A DNA stretch of 64,000 nt. Source: JAGNXB01 sp964471595. Its GTDB lineage: Bacteria; Bacteroidota; Bacteroidia; Chitinophagales; Saprospiraceae. The stretch spans positions 1 to 64,000 of the forward strand of contig CAYYGN010000015.1 in NCBI GenBank assembly GCA_964471595.1, read 5' to 3'. Made by a program: the position numbers and the translations under genes. The notes under the pieces were generated by a model. It did not search any database. It was not told where the DNA came from and worked only from the letters and a program-made list of their open reading frames with translations. This document shows, one piece after another, positions 34,541 through 42,749 of the stretch. Every line of letters begins with the position of its first letter. Position 1 is the first letter of the stretch.

Positions 34541-35038
34541 TCAGTAATAATAGTATTCGTTGGAGATGGCAAACGCGTAGTACACGTGCTCGGGTGTTAC
34601 CTCCGGATGTGAGTTGATGTAGTTGATCATCCAGGTCTTCTCTGCCTGGGTGGGCACCCTCACGAAAAATCGCTTGTAGGCTTCTTCGATGAATGCCTCA
34701 GGATCGGACCGCATGGCTTCATTGCTGGGTAGTTTGATCTCGGGATCGTTCATGAATTTGCTGATCACCGTCTCATAAGCCACTTGCTTGTCGCCGATGG
34801 AAGTGATGGTCTCCGTAGCCTTGACCAGTTGGTTGGGACTCATAGCCCGCTGGTAGAGGTTGGCATAGAGGATGGCAATGTACTGCTCGGGGGTCTTCTC
34901 CTTTTTCCCACTCAGGTCAACGGGTTGTACGAGGACCTCTTCTATGCCGTAGGAGGTAGCTTGTTCCTTGCAGGCGCCGGTCAACAGGAGGAAAGGCAAA
35001 AAGGCCCAAAGGAGGGATTTAGAAATTGGCATATTCAT
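34541..35038 (-). CDS. Lipoprotein, DUF1553-like tail
   Basis: This 165-residue lipoprotein has a signal peptide (PISKSLLWAFLPFLLLTGAC) with lipobox LTGAC. The body is mostly helical; its last part (EEAYKRFFVRVPTQAEKTWM) recalls the R-x-P-T-xx-E motif of DUF1553/DUF1549 type proteins. Two ATG codons, 35038 and 35032, fit; the first overlaps the preceding gene by 20 bases. The long open frame to 35236 is out of frame within that gene. It ends NEYYYY, 20 bases before the Tat-exported gene. No function is known. Confidence 0.7.
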   Translation of the reverse strand: MNMPISKSLLWAFLPFLLLTGACKEQATSYGIEEVLVQPVDLSGKKEKTPEQYIAILYANLYQRAMSPNQLVKATETITSIGDKQVAYETVISKFMNDPEIKLPSNEAMRSDPEAFIEEAYKRFFVRVPTQAEKTWMINYINSHPEVTPEHVYYAFAISNEYYYY

Positions 35039-35927
35039 CGGTGACGAGGATGTGTTGTTGAATAAGCCGGATGTCCCGGTGGTTGACAAAGTCGGACAGG
35101 AGGGCAGCCGTTTCCGCACTGGAAGGAGACCGGTTGAGCAGCTGCCTGTAGGCCCAGATGATGAGGCCTTCATACATCTCTCTGGATGTGCAGAGGATAT
35201 CGACATAATCATCTTTGTGGGATCCCTGTTTGCCAAAGAGGACGCCGGGTTGATTGAGTTCGATCATCTGGAAGCCGGTCTGTAATTCCGAATGGGTGGG
35301 ATAGCGCCACAGGAGGTTGTCAAAAGAGGCATTCACGAAGTTGACCGTGTTCATGTTGATCTTGTCGTAAATGGCATTATTGATGACCCGGGCGAACAGT
35401 TGATTGAAGGTAATCACACCTTGTTCCAGTTCAGCCCTGCCCTGAACGACACCCAACAGTTTGTCCCTTTCGCGGATTTTTCGGGTATACCCTTCCCAGT
35501 TCCCCTCGATGCTGTCCACAATGGCCCCGAAATTATAGATGCCGGCCTCGCTGTTCAATTCTCCGTCACTGACGCCCTCGAGGCAGCGGATTTTGGCGAG
35601 GTTGTAGAGATTCTGGACATATGCCCTTTGGTAACTGGTATCCCCTTCAATGAATTCCGTGTTCGTCTGCAAGCGAATGATAAGGTCCAACCTGGCTTCC
35701 GCGGACAGTTTGGCTGCCTGCAAATCCAGTACAGCCTGTCGCATTTCCTCATCCAGTGGCTCTCGGGCGAGCAGGTCAATGTAGAGACGATTGACAAAGT
35801 TTTCGATCTTGACCACCGGTACCCCCTCGTAATAAGGAGGTTGGTTGTCAGGAATGAGCACCTCCTCTTTCTTGCAGGAGGTAAGGACCAGAAGAAAGAC
35901 GAAAAGGAATCCGAAACCGGTTCGCAT
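35019..35927 (-). CDS. DUF1549-like lipoprotein
   Basis: This 302-residue lipoprotein (lipobox VLTSC, then KKEE) is the first gene of the operon. Near residue 40 it has IENFVNRLYIDLLAREPLDEE, like the start of DUF1549 (FVNRLYLDLLGRxPTxEE), and a second similar element (WAYRQLLNRSPSSAE) towards the end. In planctomycetes DUF1549 is joined with DUF1553 and a PSCyt1 haem domain in one secreted protein; here similar pieces look spread over separate lipoproteins. The ATG at 35927 starts the signal peptide. The function is unknown. Confidence 0.68.
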   Translation of the reverse strand: MRTGFGFLFVFLLVLTSCKKEEVLIPDNQPPYYEGVPVVKIENFVNRLYIDLLAREPLDEEMRQAVLDLQAAKLSAEARLDLIIRLQTNTEFIEGDTSYQRAYVQNLYNLAKIRCLEGVSDGELNSEAGIYNFGAIVDSIEGNWEGYTRKIRERDKLLGVVQGRAELEQGVITFNQLFARVINNAIYDKINMNTVNFVNASFDNLLWRYPTHSELQTGFQMIELNQPGVLFGKQGSHKDDYVDILCTSREMYEGLIIWAYRQLLNRSPSSAETAALLSDFVNHRDIRLIQQHILVTDEYANF

Positions 35928-36334
35928 GGCTGGTAAATCGGGGGTTTGGAAGTGCAAGTTAACCTTTTAGATCGAAATCGCCAAGTTCTGTACCTGAACC
36001 GGCGACCTTCCCCGAATTATCGGGCTCGACCGATGCAGGTCAATGGCGTTGAGGCAACTATGCCTCTTGGGGGTGTTTGGCTTGAGATGGATGAACAACA
36101 GCATTCTAAACATGACAACATTCCCTTCTCCGACATTGCCGAAGTGGCCAGGGGCCATGACGGGATCCCCGAAAATTGTTTGTTGGTCCTCCGGATATCC
36201 GGATGCTCCATCGTTTCATCCTTCCATAGACATTGGACAACAGGACGAATGAAGAAGTTTTCCAGTGGAAGCTGATGCCTATCTTGCTCCTTGTCATGAT
36301 ACCTGTTGCCGGCATGAAGCTTCTTTCAATGTAA
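35928..36334. other. 407-base gap without a convincing gene
   Basis: This gap holds the divergent promoters for the minus-strand lipoprotein operon and the TauE-like gene. Open frames occur on both strands (up to 109 codons) but none has a signal, motif or family likeness. A TTG, 20 bases, TAACTTGC arrangement on the minus strand near 35954-35984 is a weak promoter candidate for the operon. I see no tRNA or terminator. Confidence 0.5.
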
Positions 36335-37108
36335 ATGGAATATCTATTGATACCCGCGGTGGCTTTTTTGGCTGCCATACTCACCTTTTTCAGCGGATTC
36401 GGTCTGGGCACCCTTCTCACGCCTGTCTTTCTGATTTTCTTTCCGGCTGACCTGGCCATCGCTCTTACGGGGGTGGTCCATTTTTTTAACAACCTTTTCA
36501 AATTGGCACTGGTGGGTAGGCATGCCAACCGCGACGTTCTTCTGCGTTTCGGAATACCGGCCATTCTCACTTCTCTGGCAGGCGCCTGGTTGCTCCTGCG
36601 CCTGACGGACCTTTCGCCCTTGTTCACTTATTCTCTGGCCGGATCCACCATGGAGGTTTACCCGGTCAAGTTTGTCATCGCTATATTGTTAGTCATTTTT
36701 GCTTCCATGGATATGATCCCCTATTTCGGACGGCTTCAATTCGGACGGGACAAACTTCCTTTGGGTGGCGCTCTCAGTGGATTTTTCGGTGGACTTTCAG
36801 GCAACCAGGGTGCCCTCCGCAGCGCATTCCTCATCCGGGCCGGACTTTCCAAAGAAGCGTTCATTGGTACGGCAGTAGTCGTTTCGACCCTGGTGGATAT
36901 TTCACGGCTCGGCGTTTACGCTACCCGGTTTGTCAACGCCGGTCTGGAAGACAACCTGATGCTGGTCGCCCTGGCTACCCTATCAGCCATTGCGGGCGCC
37001 TGGACCGGACACCGTCTGTTGAAAAAGGTGACCCTCCGTTTTCTCCAGATTTTCATAGCTGTATTGCTCATCCTCCTTTCCCTGGCCCTCGGTGCCGGAA
37101 TACTGTGA
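36335..37108 (+). CDS. TauE/SafE-family membrane permease
   Basis: This 257-residue protein has seven or eight membrane spans and the family signs of sulfite/organosulfonate exporters: the repeated glycine-rich start FFSGFGLGTLLTPVF and, in the second half, GALSGFFGGLSGNQGALRSAF. Such proteins move sulfur anions or other small organic anions across the inner membrane. It overlaps no gene; the methyltransferase ATG follows 22 bases later. The substrate is not defined; the distance from the cysCDN genes makes a link to sulfate use speculative. Confidence 0.88.
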   Translation: MEYLLIPAVAFLAAILTFFSGFGLGTLLTPVFLIFFPADLAIALTGVVHFFNNLFKLALVGRHANRDVLLRFGIPAILTSLAGAWLLLRLTDLSPLFTYSLAGSTMEVYPVKFVIAILLVIFASMDMIPYFGRLQFGRDKLPLGGALSGFFGGLSGNQGALRSAFLIRAGLSKEAFIGTAVVVSTLVDISRLGVYATRFVNAGLEDNLMLVALATLSAIAGAWTGHRLLKKVTLRFLQIFIAVLLILLSLALGAGIL

Positions 37109-37130
37109 CATCACGGGTAACTTTCTGTTT

Positions 37131-37766
37131 ATGGCGATAATCTTCAATACCAACCTTTGGAACCGCATCCGCTATACCATGCTGGCTCCTATTTACGATA
37201 TCGCGGCCTTCCCCTTGCGTCGGGGACGCCGCAGGTCCATCGCCCTACTGGACATCCGCAAAGGGGAAAAGGTCTTGTTGGTGGGTGCCGGGACAGGTTT
37301 GGATTTGGAAGTCCTGCCTGCTGATGCCGATGTTCTGGCCTCTGATCTGACACCCGCCATGCTTGGGCGAATGAGAAAACGCATTGAAAAGCGGAAAATG
37401 ACGGCAAGGGCCGTCATCATGGACGGACAGGATCTGCCACTCCCGTCCGGATCCTTTGACAAAATCGTGCTTCATTTGATTTTGGCAGTGATTCCTGATC
37501 CGGTGGCTTGCCTCCGCGAGGCAGAGAGAGTCCTTCGTCCCGGAGGTCGCATTGCGGTTTACGACAAATTCCTTCCGCACGGGCAGGAGGCAGGTCTTGG
37601 CCGCAGAGCACTCAATTTCTTCACCTCGATGTGGTTCAGCGATATCAACCGTCGTTTCGCTTCCATCCACAGAGCTACCCAACTGCGTGTGGTCCATGAA
37701 GAAGAAGCCGGGTTCGGAGGCAACTTTAAGGTATTCATCCTCGAAAAACCTCTGTTGCCATCATGA
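37131..37766 (+). CDS. SAM-dependent methyltransferase (UbiE-like)
   Basis: This 211-residue class I methyltransferase has motif I LLVGAGTGLDLE, an acidic strand end (DLTPAMLGRM), motif II/III IVLHLILAVIPDPVACLREAERVLRPGGRIAVYDKF, all typical of the UbiE/COQ5-like group that methylates small molecules. The ATG at 37131 gives MAIIFNTNLWNRIRYTMLAPIYD; a longer frame starts inside the TauE-like gene. It directly precedes a decayed regulator gene. The substrate is unknown. Confidence 0.85.
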   Translation: MAIIFNTNLWNRIRYTMLAPIYDIAAFPLRRGRRRSIALLDIRKGEKVLLVGAGTGLDLEVLPADADVLASDLTPAMLGRMRKRIEKRKMTARAVIMDGQDLPLPSGSFDKIVLHLILAVIPDPVACLREAERVLRPGGRIAVYDKFLPHGQEAGLGRRALNFFTSMWFSDINRRFASIHRATQLRVVHEEEAGFGGNFKVFILEKPLLPS

Positions 37767-37964
37767 TCCTGCATATCCGGTACAGGATAGAATAAGTCAA
37801 AGTCTTTGGTCTACGACGATTGGACGCTAATGGAGATTGCTTATCGCATGGAATACAGCAGTGTCCACCACCACTCCACCCAATTCTGAAAAGTGACGGG
37901 TATGACCCCGTCGCGGTTCGATATGGTGGGATCCCACCACCGCAAGGGGCTCGATGGTACCTGA
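37767..37964 (+). pseudogene. Remnant of AraC-type regulator C-terminus
   Basis: Directly after the methyltransferase stop the plus strand encodes pieces of an AraC/XylS helix-turn-helix: YRIE-stop-VK (from 37781) and then, one base out of frame, SLVYDDWTLMEIAYRMEYSS (from 37803), HHHSTQF-stop-KVTGMTPSRF and RKGLDGT before a final stop at 37962. This lines up with the C-terminus of the HMA-AraC regulators of Bacteroidota metal loci (ERVKELLVYDELTLSEIAY, SNQFKKVTGLTPSHFK, RKPLDEV). Two stop codons and a frameshift, and no 5' part, show it is dead. Confidence 0.75.
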
Positions 37965-38048
37965 CCCAAAAATGATGTACCACAATGCCGGAATCCTGTG
38001 AAATACCCGGCGTGGACGGCCGGTACTTTTGTGGCTACACAATTCAAT

Positions 38049-38195
38049 ATGATGATCTTGAAGGAAAAATCCGCCATGGCCCTTGAGGAGGGCGCTGGCC
38101 ATTGCCTGGAAGGAAATTGCCCCTCAGACATCTGCACCTGCTCATCCACCTGCACGGAACCAGATGGTGGTTGCGGGTGCCATTGTTGGGGCTGA
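38049..38195 (+). CDS. Cysteine-rich 48-residue protein (metallothionein-like?)
   Basis: This short frame starts MMILKEKSAMALEEG and ends with a block of eight cysteines and two histidines in about 30 residues: the pattern is C-x4-C-x4-C-x-C-x3-C-x6-C-x-C-x-C. A TACTTTTG -7 box lies at 38025-38032, 17 bases before the ATG, and a hairpin terminator lies 30 bases after the stop, so it looks like a complete small transcription unit. It stands between a dead metal-type regulator and a TonB receptor. Metal binding or a modified peptide (RiPP precursor) are both possible; I recognise no family. Confidence 0.45.
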   Translation: MMILKEKSAMALEEGAGHCLEGNCPSDICTCSSTCTEPDGGCGCHCWG

Positions 38196-38224
38196 CCCCC
38201 CCCAAGGGAATTCTATGTCGGGAG

Positions 38225-38248
38225 CCCGGACCCTGTGTCCGGGATTTT
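38225..38248 (+). terminator. Hairpin terminator after Cys-rich ORF
   Basis: CCCGGAC-CCTGT-GTCCGGG is a perfect 7-bp GC-rich stem followed by ATTTT, 30 bases downstream of the Cys-rich frame. It separates this unit from the TonB receptor gene. Confidence 0.6.
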
Positions 38249-38332
38249 ACATGCCGTGGAGGAATATTTAACCATAAAATGACCAAACCACATGCCACCA
38301 ATTTGACCAATCTGCTACCTTCGCACCATTAC

Positions 38333-38347
38333 TTAGAATTAGTCTAA
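38333..38347. promoter_or_regulatory. Palindromic operator-like site before TonB receptor
   Basis: TTAGAATTAGTCTAA is a 15-base imperfect palindrome (TTAGA..TCTAA arms) ending 9 bases before the receptor ATG. Its form is like binding sites of iron-dependent DtxR/Fur-type repressors, and its place in the leader fits repression of an iron or metal uptake gene. The regulator is inferred only. Confidence 0.45.
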
Positions 38348-38356
38348 ATAAGAATA

Positions 38357-40540
38357 ATGAAACCGTACATTTACATGCTATTCGGATTATCGGGTATTTG
38401 GGCGGCACCGGTTCAATCCCAGGATCTGGCCGAGGACACCATCCCCCGTATTCTGGAGATGCCTCAGATCACCGTTGTACAGGAACGGGACGGGTTGTTT
38501 GGTCGGACGCCAGGATCCGTTAGTTATGTTTCTTCCGTCCGTATTCGCCGTCTGGCGCCGCTCAGCGGCAACGAGGTTTTCAAGGTAGTGCCTGGTGTGC
38601 ACGTTATGGACGAAGAGGGTGCCGGCCTGCGGCTCAATCTCGGCATTCGGGGATTGGATCCTGACCGCAGCCGGGGTGTGTTGGTTTTGGAGGATGGCCT
38701 TCCGGTTGCCCTGGCTCCTTACGGCGAGCCGGAGATGTACTATACCCCAGCCATGGAGCGGATGTCCGCCATTGAAGTGGTCAAAGGGAACGGACAGATC
38801 ATGTTCGGGCCTCAAACGATTGGCGGGGTGGTCAATTATATTACCGCTGACCCGCCCGCTCAACCGGAAGGATTTGTCCGGCTGCAAGGAGGGCAGGGGG
38901 GGCTTTTTCAAGCTCAGGCAGGATATGGCGCCACACTCGGCCATGTGGGTTACCACTTTCACTATCTGCACAAGCAGGCGGATCGCATTGCCTATGTCGG
39001 CTACCGGATCGAAGATCTGACCGGCAAGATTCGGTTCCGGTTATCCCGGGCGTCCTCGCTCGGATTGAAATTTTCCTTGTATGATGAATGGTCGGACGCC
39101 ACATATCTGGGACTTACCCAGACTATGTTCGAGAGGGGTGGGGAGGATTTTGTTTCAATGGCACCCGATGACCAACTCAACATACGCCGATACGCAGGAA
39201 GTCTCACCCATTCCTGGAAGGCAGGTACGGCTACCGAGTGGAAAACCGCATTGTTTGGCTATACCACTACCCGCAATTGGCAACGGCAGGATTTCTCTTC
39301 CAGCGCCCAGTCAAGTCCGAAAACGGGCGTGATCTGGGGCGATACCCTGATTGCGGGTGGCGCGATTTACATGCTTGATAAAGTCAGTCATCGCAACCGC
39401 CAATTCGAAGTAGGCGGATTGGACAGCCGGCTGAGCCACCAACACCGTCTTTTCGGCCCGGAACAGCAGCTGGATCTCGGCATCCGGTTTTTGTTTGAAC
39501 GCGCTTTCGAACAACGGGTCAACGGGACGCGAAGTGATGCTGCTTCCGGCAATCTGGTGGAAGATGAGGAAAGGACGGGACGGGCTGTAAGTGCCCATGT
39601 GCAAAACCGCTTGTCATTGGGCAGGTCCTTGACCTTTACGGCTGGTCTGCGCGGAGAGTGGTTTGACTATGATAGGGAAATATTTCGCGGTACATTTTCC
39701 GGCTCGGTCAGGGATACCTTTGTCCGTGCCGGACATCATATCCTGACGGCCATCCCCGGCGCCGGCATCAACTGGAGCCCTCTTCCGGGTTGGACGGTTT
39801 TTGCCGGTGTTCACCGTGGTTTTGCCCCTCCCAGGGTCAAGGATGCGATTACGCAAGCAGGTGAGGCCCTTGACCTCGAAGCGGAATTGAGTTGGAACAG
39901 TGAAATCGGTCTGCGCAAAGCCCCCGAATCATTTCTCGGATGGGAACTCACGGGATTCCTCCTTGATTTCAGCAATCAAATCATTCCCGTTTCCCAATCA
40001 TCCGGCGGTTCTGGGACAGGTTTGGTCAATGGCGGGGAAACACGGCATTTGGGACTGGAAGCCCAGCTGGACCTGCGGTTGGGGCAGTGGCTGGGCCGAA
40101 GCCATCAACTGGATTTGGTGACTTCCACAACGCTGACCCATGCCACCTTTTCCAGTGATCGTTTCGTTTCATCCGGCAATGAAATGATCAATATCAAGGG
40201 CAACCGTACACCTTATGCGCCTACCTACCTTCAGTCCGCCACACTGAGTTATTTGTGGTCGGGACTTTTCGGTGTCAATTTGCACGCCCTTTTCACAAGT
40301 GAACAGTTTGGCGACGAACTGAATATAACGACCCCTTCCCCGGACGGACGGATCGGTCGCATTGACGGGTTCAGGGTGCTGGATGTCAACGCCTTTTACC
40401 AGGTTCAGCGCATTCCGATCCGCATCGGGTTTTCGGTCAAGAACGTGACGGATGAGAGATACATCGTCACCCGTCGTCCGCAAGGAATCCGGCTTGGCTT
40501 GCCCCGATATTTCAGCGGCTCGCTCGAGTATCGATTCTGA
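38357..40540 (+). CDS. TonB-dependent receptor, FecA-like
   Basis: This 727-residue outer-membrane receptor has a signal peptide (cleaved near QS-QDLAED), a plug domain starting PQITVVQERDGLFGRTPGSV, with NLGIRGLDPDRSRGVLVLEDG, EVVKGNGQIMFGPQTIGGVVNYIT, and a 22-strand-type barrel that ends in SGSLEYRF with a terminal Phe. The plug resembles FecA-type siderophore/ferric citrate receptors. There is no N-terminal signalling or CarbopepD domain. A palindromic operator-like site in its leader and a metal-type regulator remnant upstream suggest control by iron or another metal. Confidence 0.93.
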   Translation: MKPYIYMLFGLSGIWAAPVQSQDLAEDTIPRILEMPQITVVQERDGLFGRTPGSVSYVSSVRIRRLAPLSGNEVFKVVPGVHVMDEEGAGLRLNLGIRGLDPDRSRGVLVLEDGLPVALAPYGEPEMYYTPAMERMSAIEVVKGNGQIMFGPQTIGGVVNYITADPPAQPEGFVRLQGGQGGLFQAQAGYGATLGHVGYHFHYLHKQADRIAYVGYRIEDLTGKIRFRLSRASSLGLKFSLYDEWSDATYLGLTQTMFERGGEDFVSMAPDDQLNIRRYAGSLTHSWKAGTATEWKTALFGYTTTRNWQRQDFSSSAQSSPKTGVIWGDTLIAGGAIYMLDKVSHRNRQFEVGGLDSRLSHQHRLFGPEQQLDLGIRFLFERAFEQRVNGTRSDAASGNLVEDEERTGRAVSAHVQNRLSLGRSLTFTAGLRGEWFDYDREIFRGTFSGSVRDTFVRAGHHILTAIPGAGINWSPLPGWTVFAGVHRGFAPPRVKDAITQAGEALDLEAELSWNSEIGLRKAPESFLGWELTGFLLDFSNQIIPVSQSSGGSGTGLVNGGETRHLGLEAQLDLRLGQWLGRSHQLDLVTSTTLTHATFSSDRFVSSGNEMINIKGNRTPYAPTYLQSATLSYLWSGLFGVNLHALFTSEQFGDELNITTPSPDGRIGRIDGFRVLDVNAFYQVQRIPIRIGFSVKNVTDERYIVTRRPQGIRLGLPRYFSGSLEYRF

Positions 40541-40563
40541 CACCCGACAGCACGGGGAGGGGA

Positions 40564-41211
40564 TCATCCCTCCCCGAGTCCTTCGACAAACGGGACGAAC
40601 CGGTACTGGCCGAATCGCTCCGTTTTCGTGGAGCCGTCAGCAAGACGGGTGATACGCAACATGTGTTGGATGTCCTCGCCGACCGGGATGACCATTATTC
40701 CCCCTTCCCGCAGTTGATTGACCAAAATCTCTGGCACCCGGGGCGCTGCAGCCGTGACAATGATCCTGTCGAACGGGGCGCTGCCTGGCAATCCCGAGGA
40801 CCCATCCCTGTAATAACACCGGATGCGGGAAAAGCCGATCCGGGTCAAGAGGGCCTTGGTCTTTTCATACAGCACTTTTTGCCGCTCGATGGTATATACC
40901 TGTGCGCCCAGCGCAGCCAGAATGGCCGCCTGGTAACCGGAGCCGGTACCGATCTCCAGGACTTTTTGCCGCTTTTCCACTTCCAGAAGTTCAGTCATCC
41001 TGGCCACTGTATAAGGCTGGGAGATGGTCTGGTCGCAATCAATGGGAAACGCATTGTCTTCATAGGCCAAATCGGCAAAGGCCTTGTCGAGAAACCAGTG
41101 ACGGGGCACTTCCCAAAATGCACGGAGGACAGCTTCATCCTTGATTCCTTTACGCTGCAACTCCCCGATAAGCCTTTGACGCATTCCCTTGTGCCGGTAG
41201 TTGTCCTCCAT
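40564..41211 (-). CDS. pcm: Protein-L-isoaspartate O-methyltransferase
   Basis: This 215-residue repair enzyme methylates isoaspartyl residues in aged proteins. It has the family motifs VPRHWFLDKAFADLAYEDNAFPI, QTISQPYTVARMTELL, the SAM site VLEIGTGSGYQAAILA, and DRIIVTAAAPRVPEILVNQL with GGIMVIPVG. The length and order match Pcm. It is convergent with the receptor gene, 23 bases away, with no obvious terminator, and divergent from the phosphomutase gene. Confidence 0.95.
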   Translation of the reverse strand: MEDNYRHKGMRQRLIGELQRKGIKDEAVLRAFWEVPRHWFLDKAFADLAYEDNAFPIDCDQTISQPYTVARMTELLEVEKRQKVLEIGTGSGYQAAILAALGAQVYTIERQKVLYEKTKALLTRIGFSRIRCYYRDGSSGLPGSAPFDRIIVTAAAPRVPEILVNQLREGGIMVIPVGEDIQHMLRITRLADGSTKTERFGQYRFVPFVEGLGEG

Positions 41212-41323
41212 GGCCTAAAATTACGACAATCAGGGTCCCGAAGATCCCCTGTTTCACGGTGAGATCCGTCTTTGGCGCCAGGTTGGATGGTGGATACCCG
41301 TGGTCCGGCCCTGCAGAATCCCG

Positions 41324-41331
41324 TAATTTTG
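41324..41331 (+). promoter_or_regulatory. -7 box TAATTTTG, near-leaderless start
   Basis: TAATTTTG is a perfect TAnnTTTG box only 7 bases before the phosphomutase ATG at 41339. With the usual distance from -7 box to transcript start, the mRNA would begin at or next to the start codon. No -33 TTG at standard spacing is visible. Confidence 0.45.
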
Positions 41332-41338
41332 CCGCCGC

Positions 41339-42745
41339 ATGAACGAGAGCATACGATTTGGTACGGATGGCTGGCGCGCCATTATAGCCCGGGACTTCAC
41401 GGTTGATAATGTCCACCGCGTCAGTGAAGGGACAGCGCTATGGATGCGGGAACACGGATTGAGTAGTGTGGTCATCGGCCATGATTGCCGTTTCGGAGGT
41501 CCCATGTTTGCCGAGGCAGCGGCCCGCGTGATGATTGCCCATGGCATGCGCGTCTTTCTGGCCAATGGTTTTGTGTCCACCCCCATGGTGTCCCTGGGTG
41601 TAGTCCAATGGCAGGCCGGCATGGGAATTGTGATCACAGCCAGCCACAATCCTCCGGAATACAATGGGTTCAAATTGAAGAGCGCCTACGGTGGTCCCAC
41701 CCTTCCGTCGGATATTTCGGCCGTGGAGCGCCTGGTGCCGGATGCTCCCCCCCCTTCACTGGCCGATCTGGAGGATGCCCGCCAACGGGGAATGCTCAGA
41801 GATGTGGACCTGGAAGAAGCCTATTACCACCATGTGGCAGCCCACTTCGATCTTCCGCTCCTGAGGTCCTGGGGATCAAGGCTGGTATATGATGCCATGT
41901 ATGGGGCCGGACAGCGCATCATGCAACGGCTGATCCCCGGGATCCACATCCTGCATGGAGAGCACAACCCCGGGTTTCATGGTCAGGCGCCCGAACCTAT
42001 CCATCGCAATCTGTCGCTGCTGTCCACTACCCTGGCTGATGGAGGCCAATTCATGGCAGGTCTGGCCAATGACGGTGATGCCGACCGGATCGGGATGTAC
42101 GATTCCCGCGGCCGCTTTGTCGATTCCCACCACTTACTATTGTTGTTGCTGATGTATCTCCATGAATACAAAGGACTCCGGGGCAAGGTGGTGGTCACTT
42201 TTTCCGTGACGGACAAAATGGCCCGGTTGGCCCGTCAATATGGCTTGGACATTGAAGTGACCCCAATCGGATTCAAGTATATTGCCGGGATCATGACCTC
42301 CGAAGATGTGCTGGTCGGCGGGGAAGAATCGGGAGGACTGGCCGTCAAGGGCCATATTCCCGAGCGGGACGGTGTATGGATGGGCCTGCTCATCCTGGAA
42401 TTCATGGCGAAGACAGGTAAAAGCCTGGAAGAGTTGGTCGAGATGGTTTACGCCAAAGTGGGCCGCTTTGCCTTTGACCGGTGGGATCTTCATTTGACGG
42501 AAGAGCGCAAACAGGCCGTGATCAAGGCTTGCAGGGAAGACCGGCTGGATCCGAAGGGCCGTATGCCATTCCAACGAAAAGAGGATTTGGACGGTTTCAA
42601 ATATTACCTCCCCGAAGGGTGGCTCATGTTTCGCCCTTCGGGGACGGAACCCGTCCTGCGCATCTATGCCCAGGGGAGAGATGAGGCGGATGTAAATAAT
42701 ATTTTAGGGCAGGCTAAAGAATTGGTAGAGGCCTTGCCCGTGTAA
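41339..42745 (+). CDS. Phosphoglucomutase/phosphomannomutase family protein
   Basis: This 468-residue alpha-D-phosphohexomutase interconverts hexose 1- and 6-phosphates. It has the N-terminal IRFGTDGWRA, the phosphoserine loop TASHNPPEYNGFK, the metal loop NDGDADRIGMYD, the sugar-binding loop GGEESGGLAVKGHIPERDG and the phosphate-binding RPSGTEPVLRIYAQ. The four-domain length is normal. It would feed sugar-nucleotide synthesis, perhaps for the polysaccharide operon at 7-14 kb. Whether glucose, mannose or glucosamine phosphate is preferred cannot be told. Confidence 0.93.
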   Translation: MNESIRFGTDGWRAIIARDFTVDNVHRVSEGTALWMREHGLSSVVIGHDCRFGGPMFAEAAARVMIAHGMRVFLANGFVSTPMVSLGVVQWQAGMGIVITASHNPPEYNGFKLKSAYGGPTLPSDISAVERLVPDAPPPSLADLEDARQRGMLRDVDLEEAYYHHVAAHFDLPLLRSWGSRLVYDAMYGAGQRIMQRLIPGIHILHGEHNPGFHGQAPEPIHRNLSLLSTTLADGGQFMAGLANDGDADRIGMYDSRGRFVDSHHLLLLLLMYLHEYKGLRGKVVVTFSVTDKMARLARQYGLDIEVTPIGFKYIAGIMTSEDVLVGGEESGGLAVKGHIPERDGVWMGLLILEFMAKTGKSLEELVEMVYAKVGRFAFDRWDLHLTEERKQAVIKACREDRLDPKGRMPFQRKEDLDGFKYYLPEGWLMFRPSGTEPVLRIYAQGRDEADVNNILGQAKELVEALPV

Positions 42746-42749
42746 GTAC

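Noticed and set aside
35946..36275. Plus-strand frame of 109 codons in the largest gap
   Set aside because: Composition is not protein-like throughout, there is no start context and no family likeness; minus-strand frames there are no better.
36106..36627. Minus-strand Arg/Lys-rich frame of 173 codons
   Set aside because: It is mostly antisense to the TauE-like gene, and the basic composition is typical of a shadow of membrane-protein codons.
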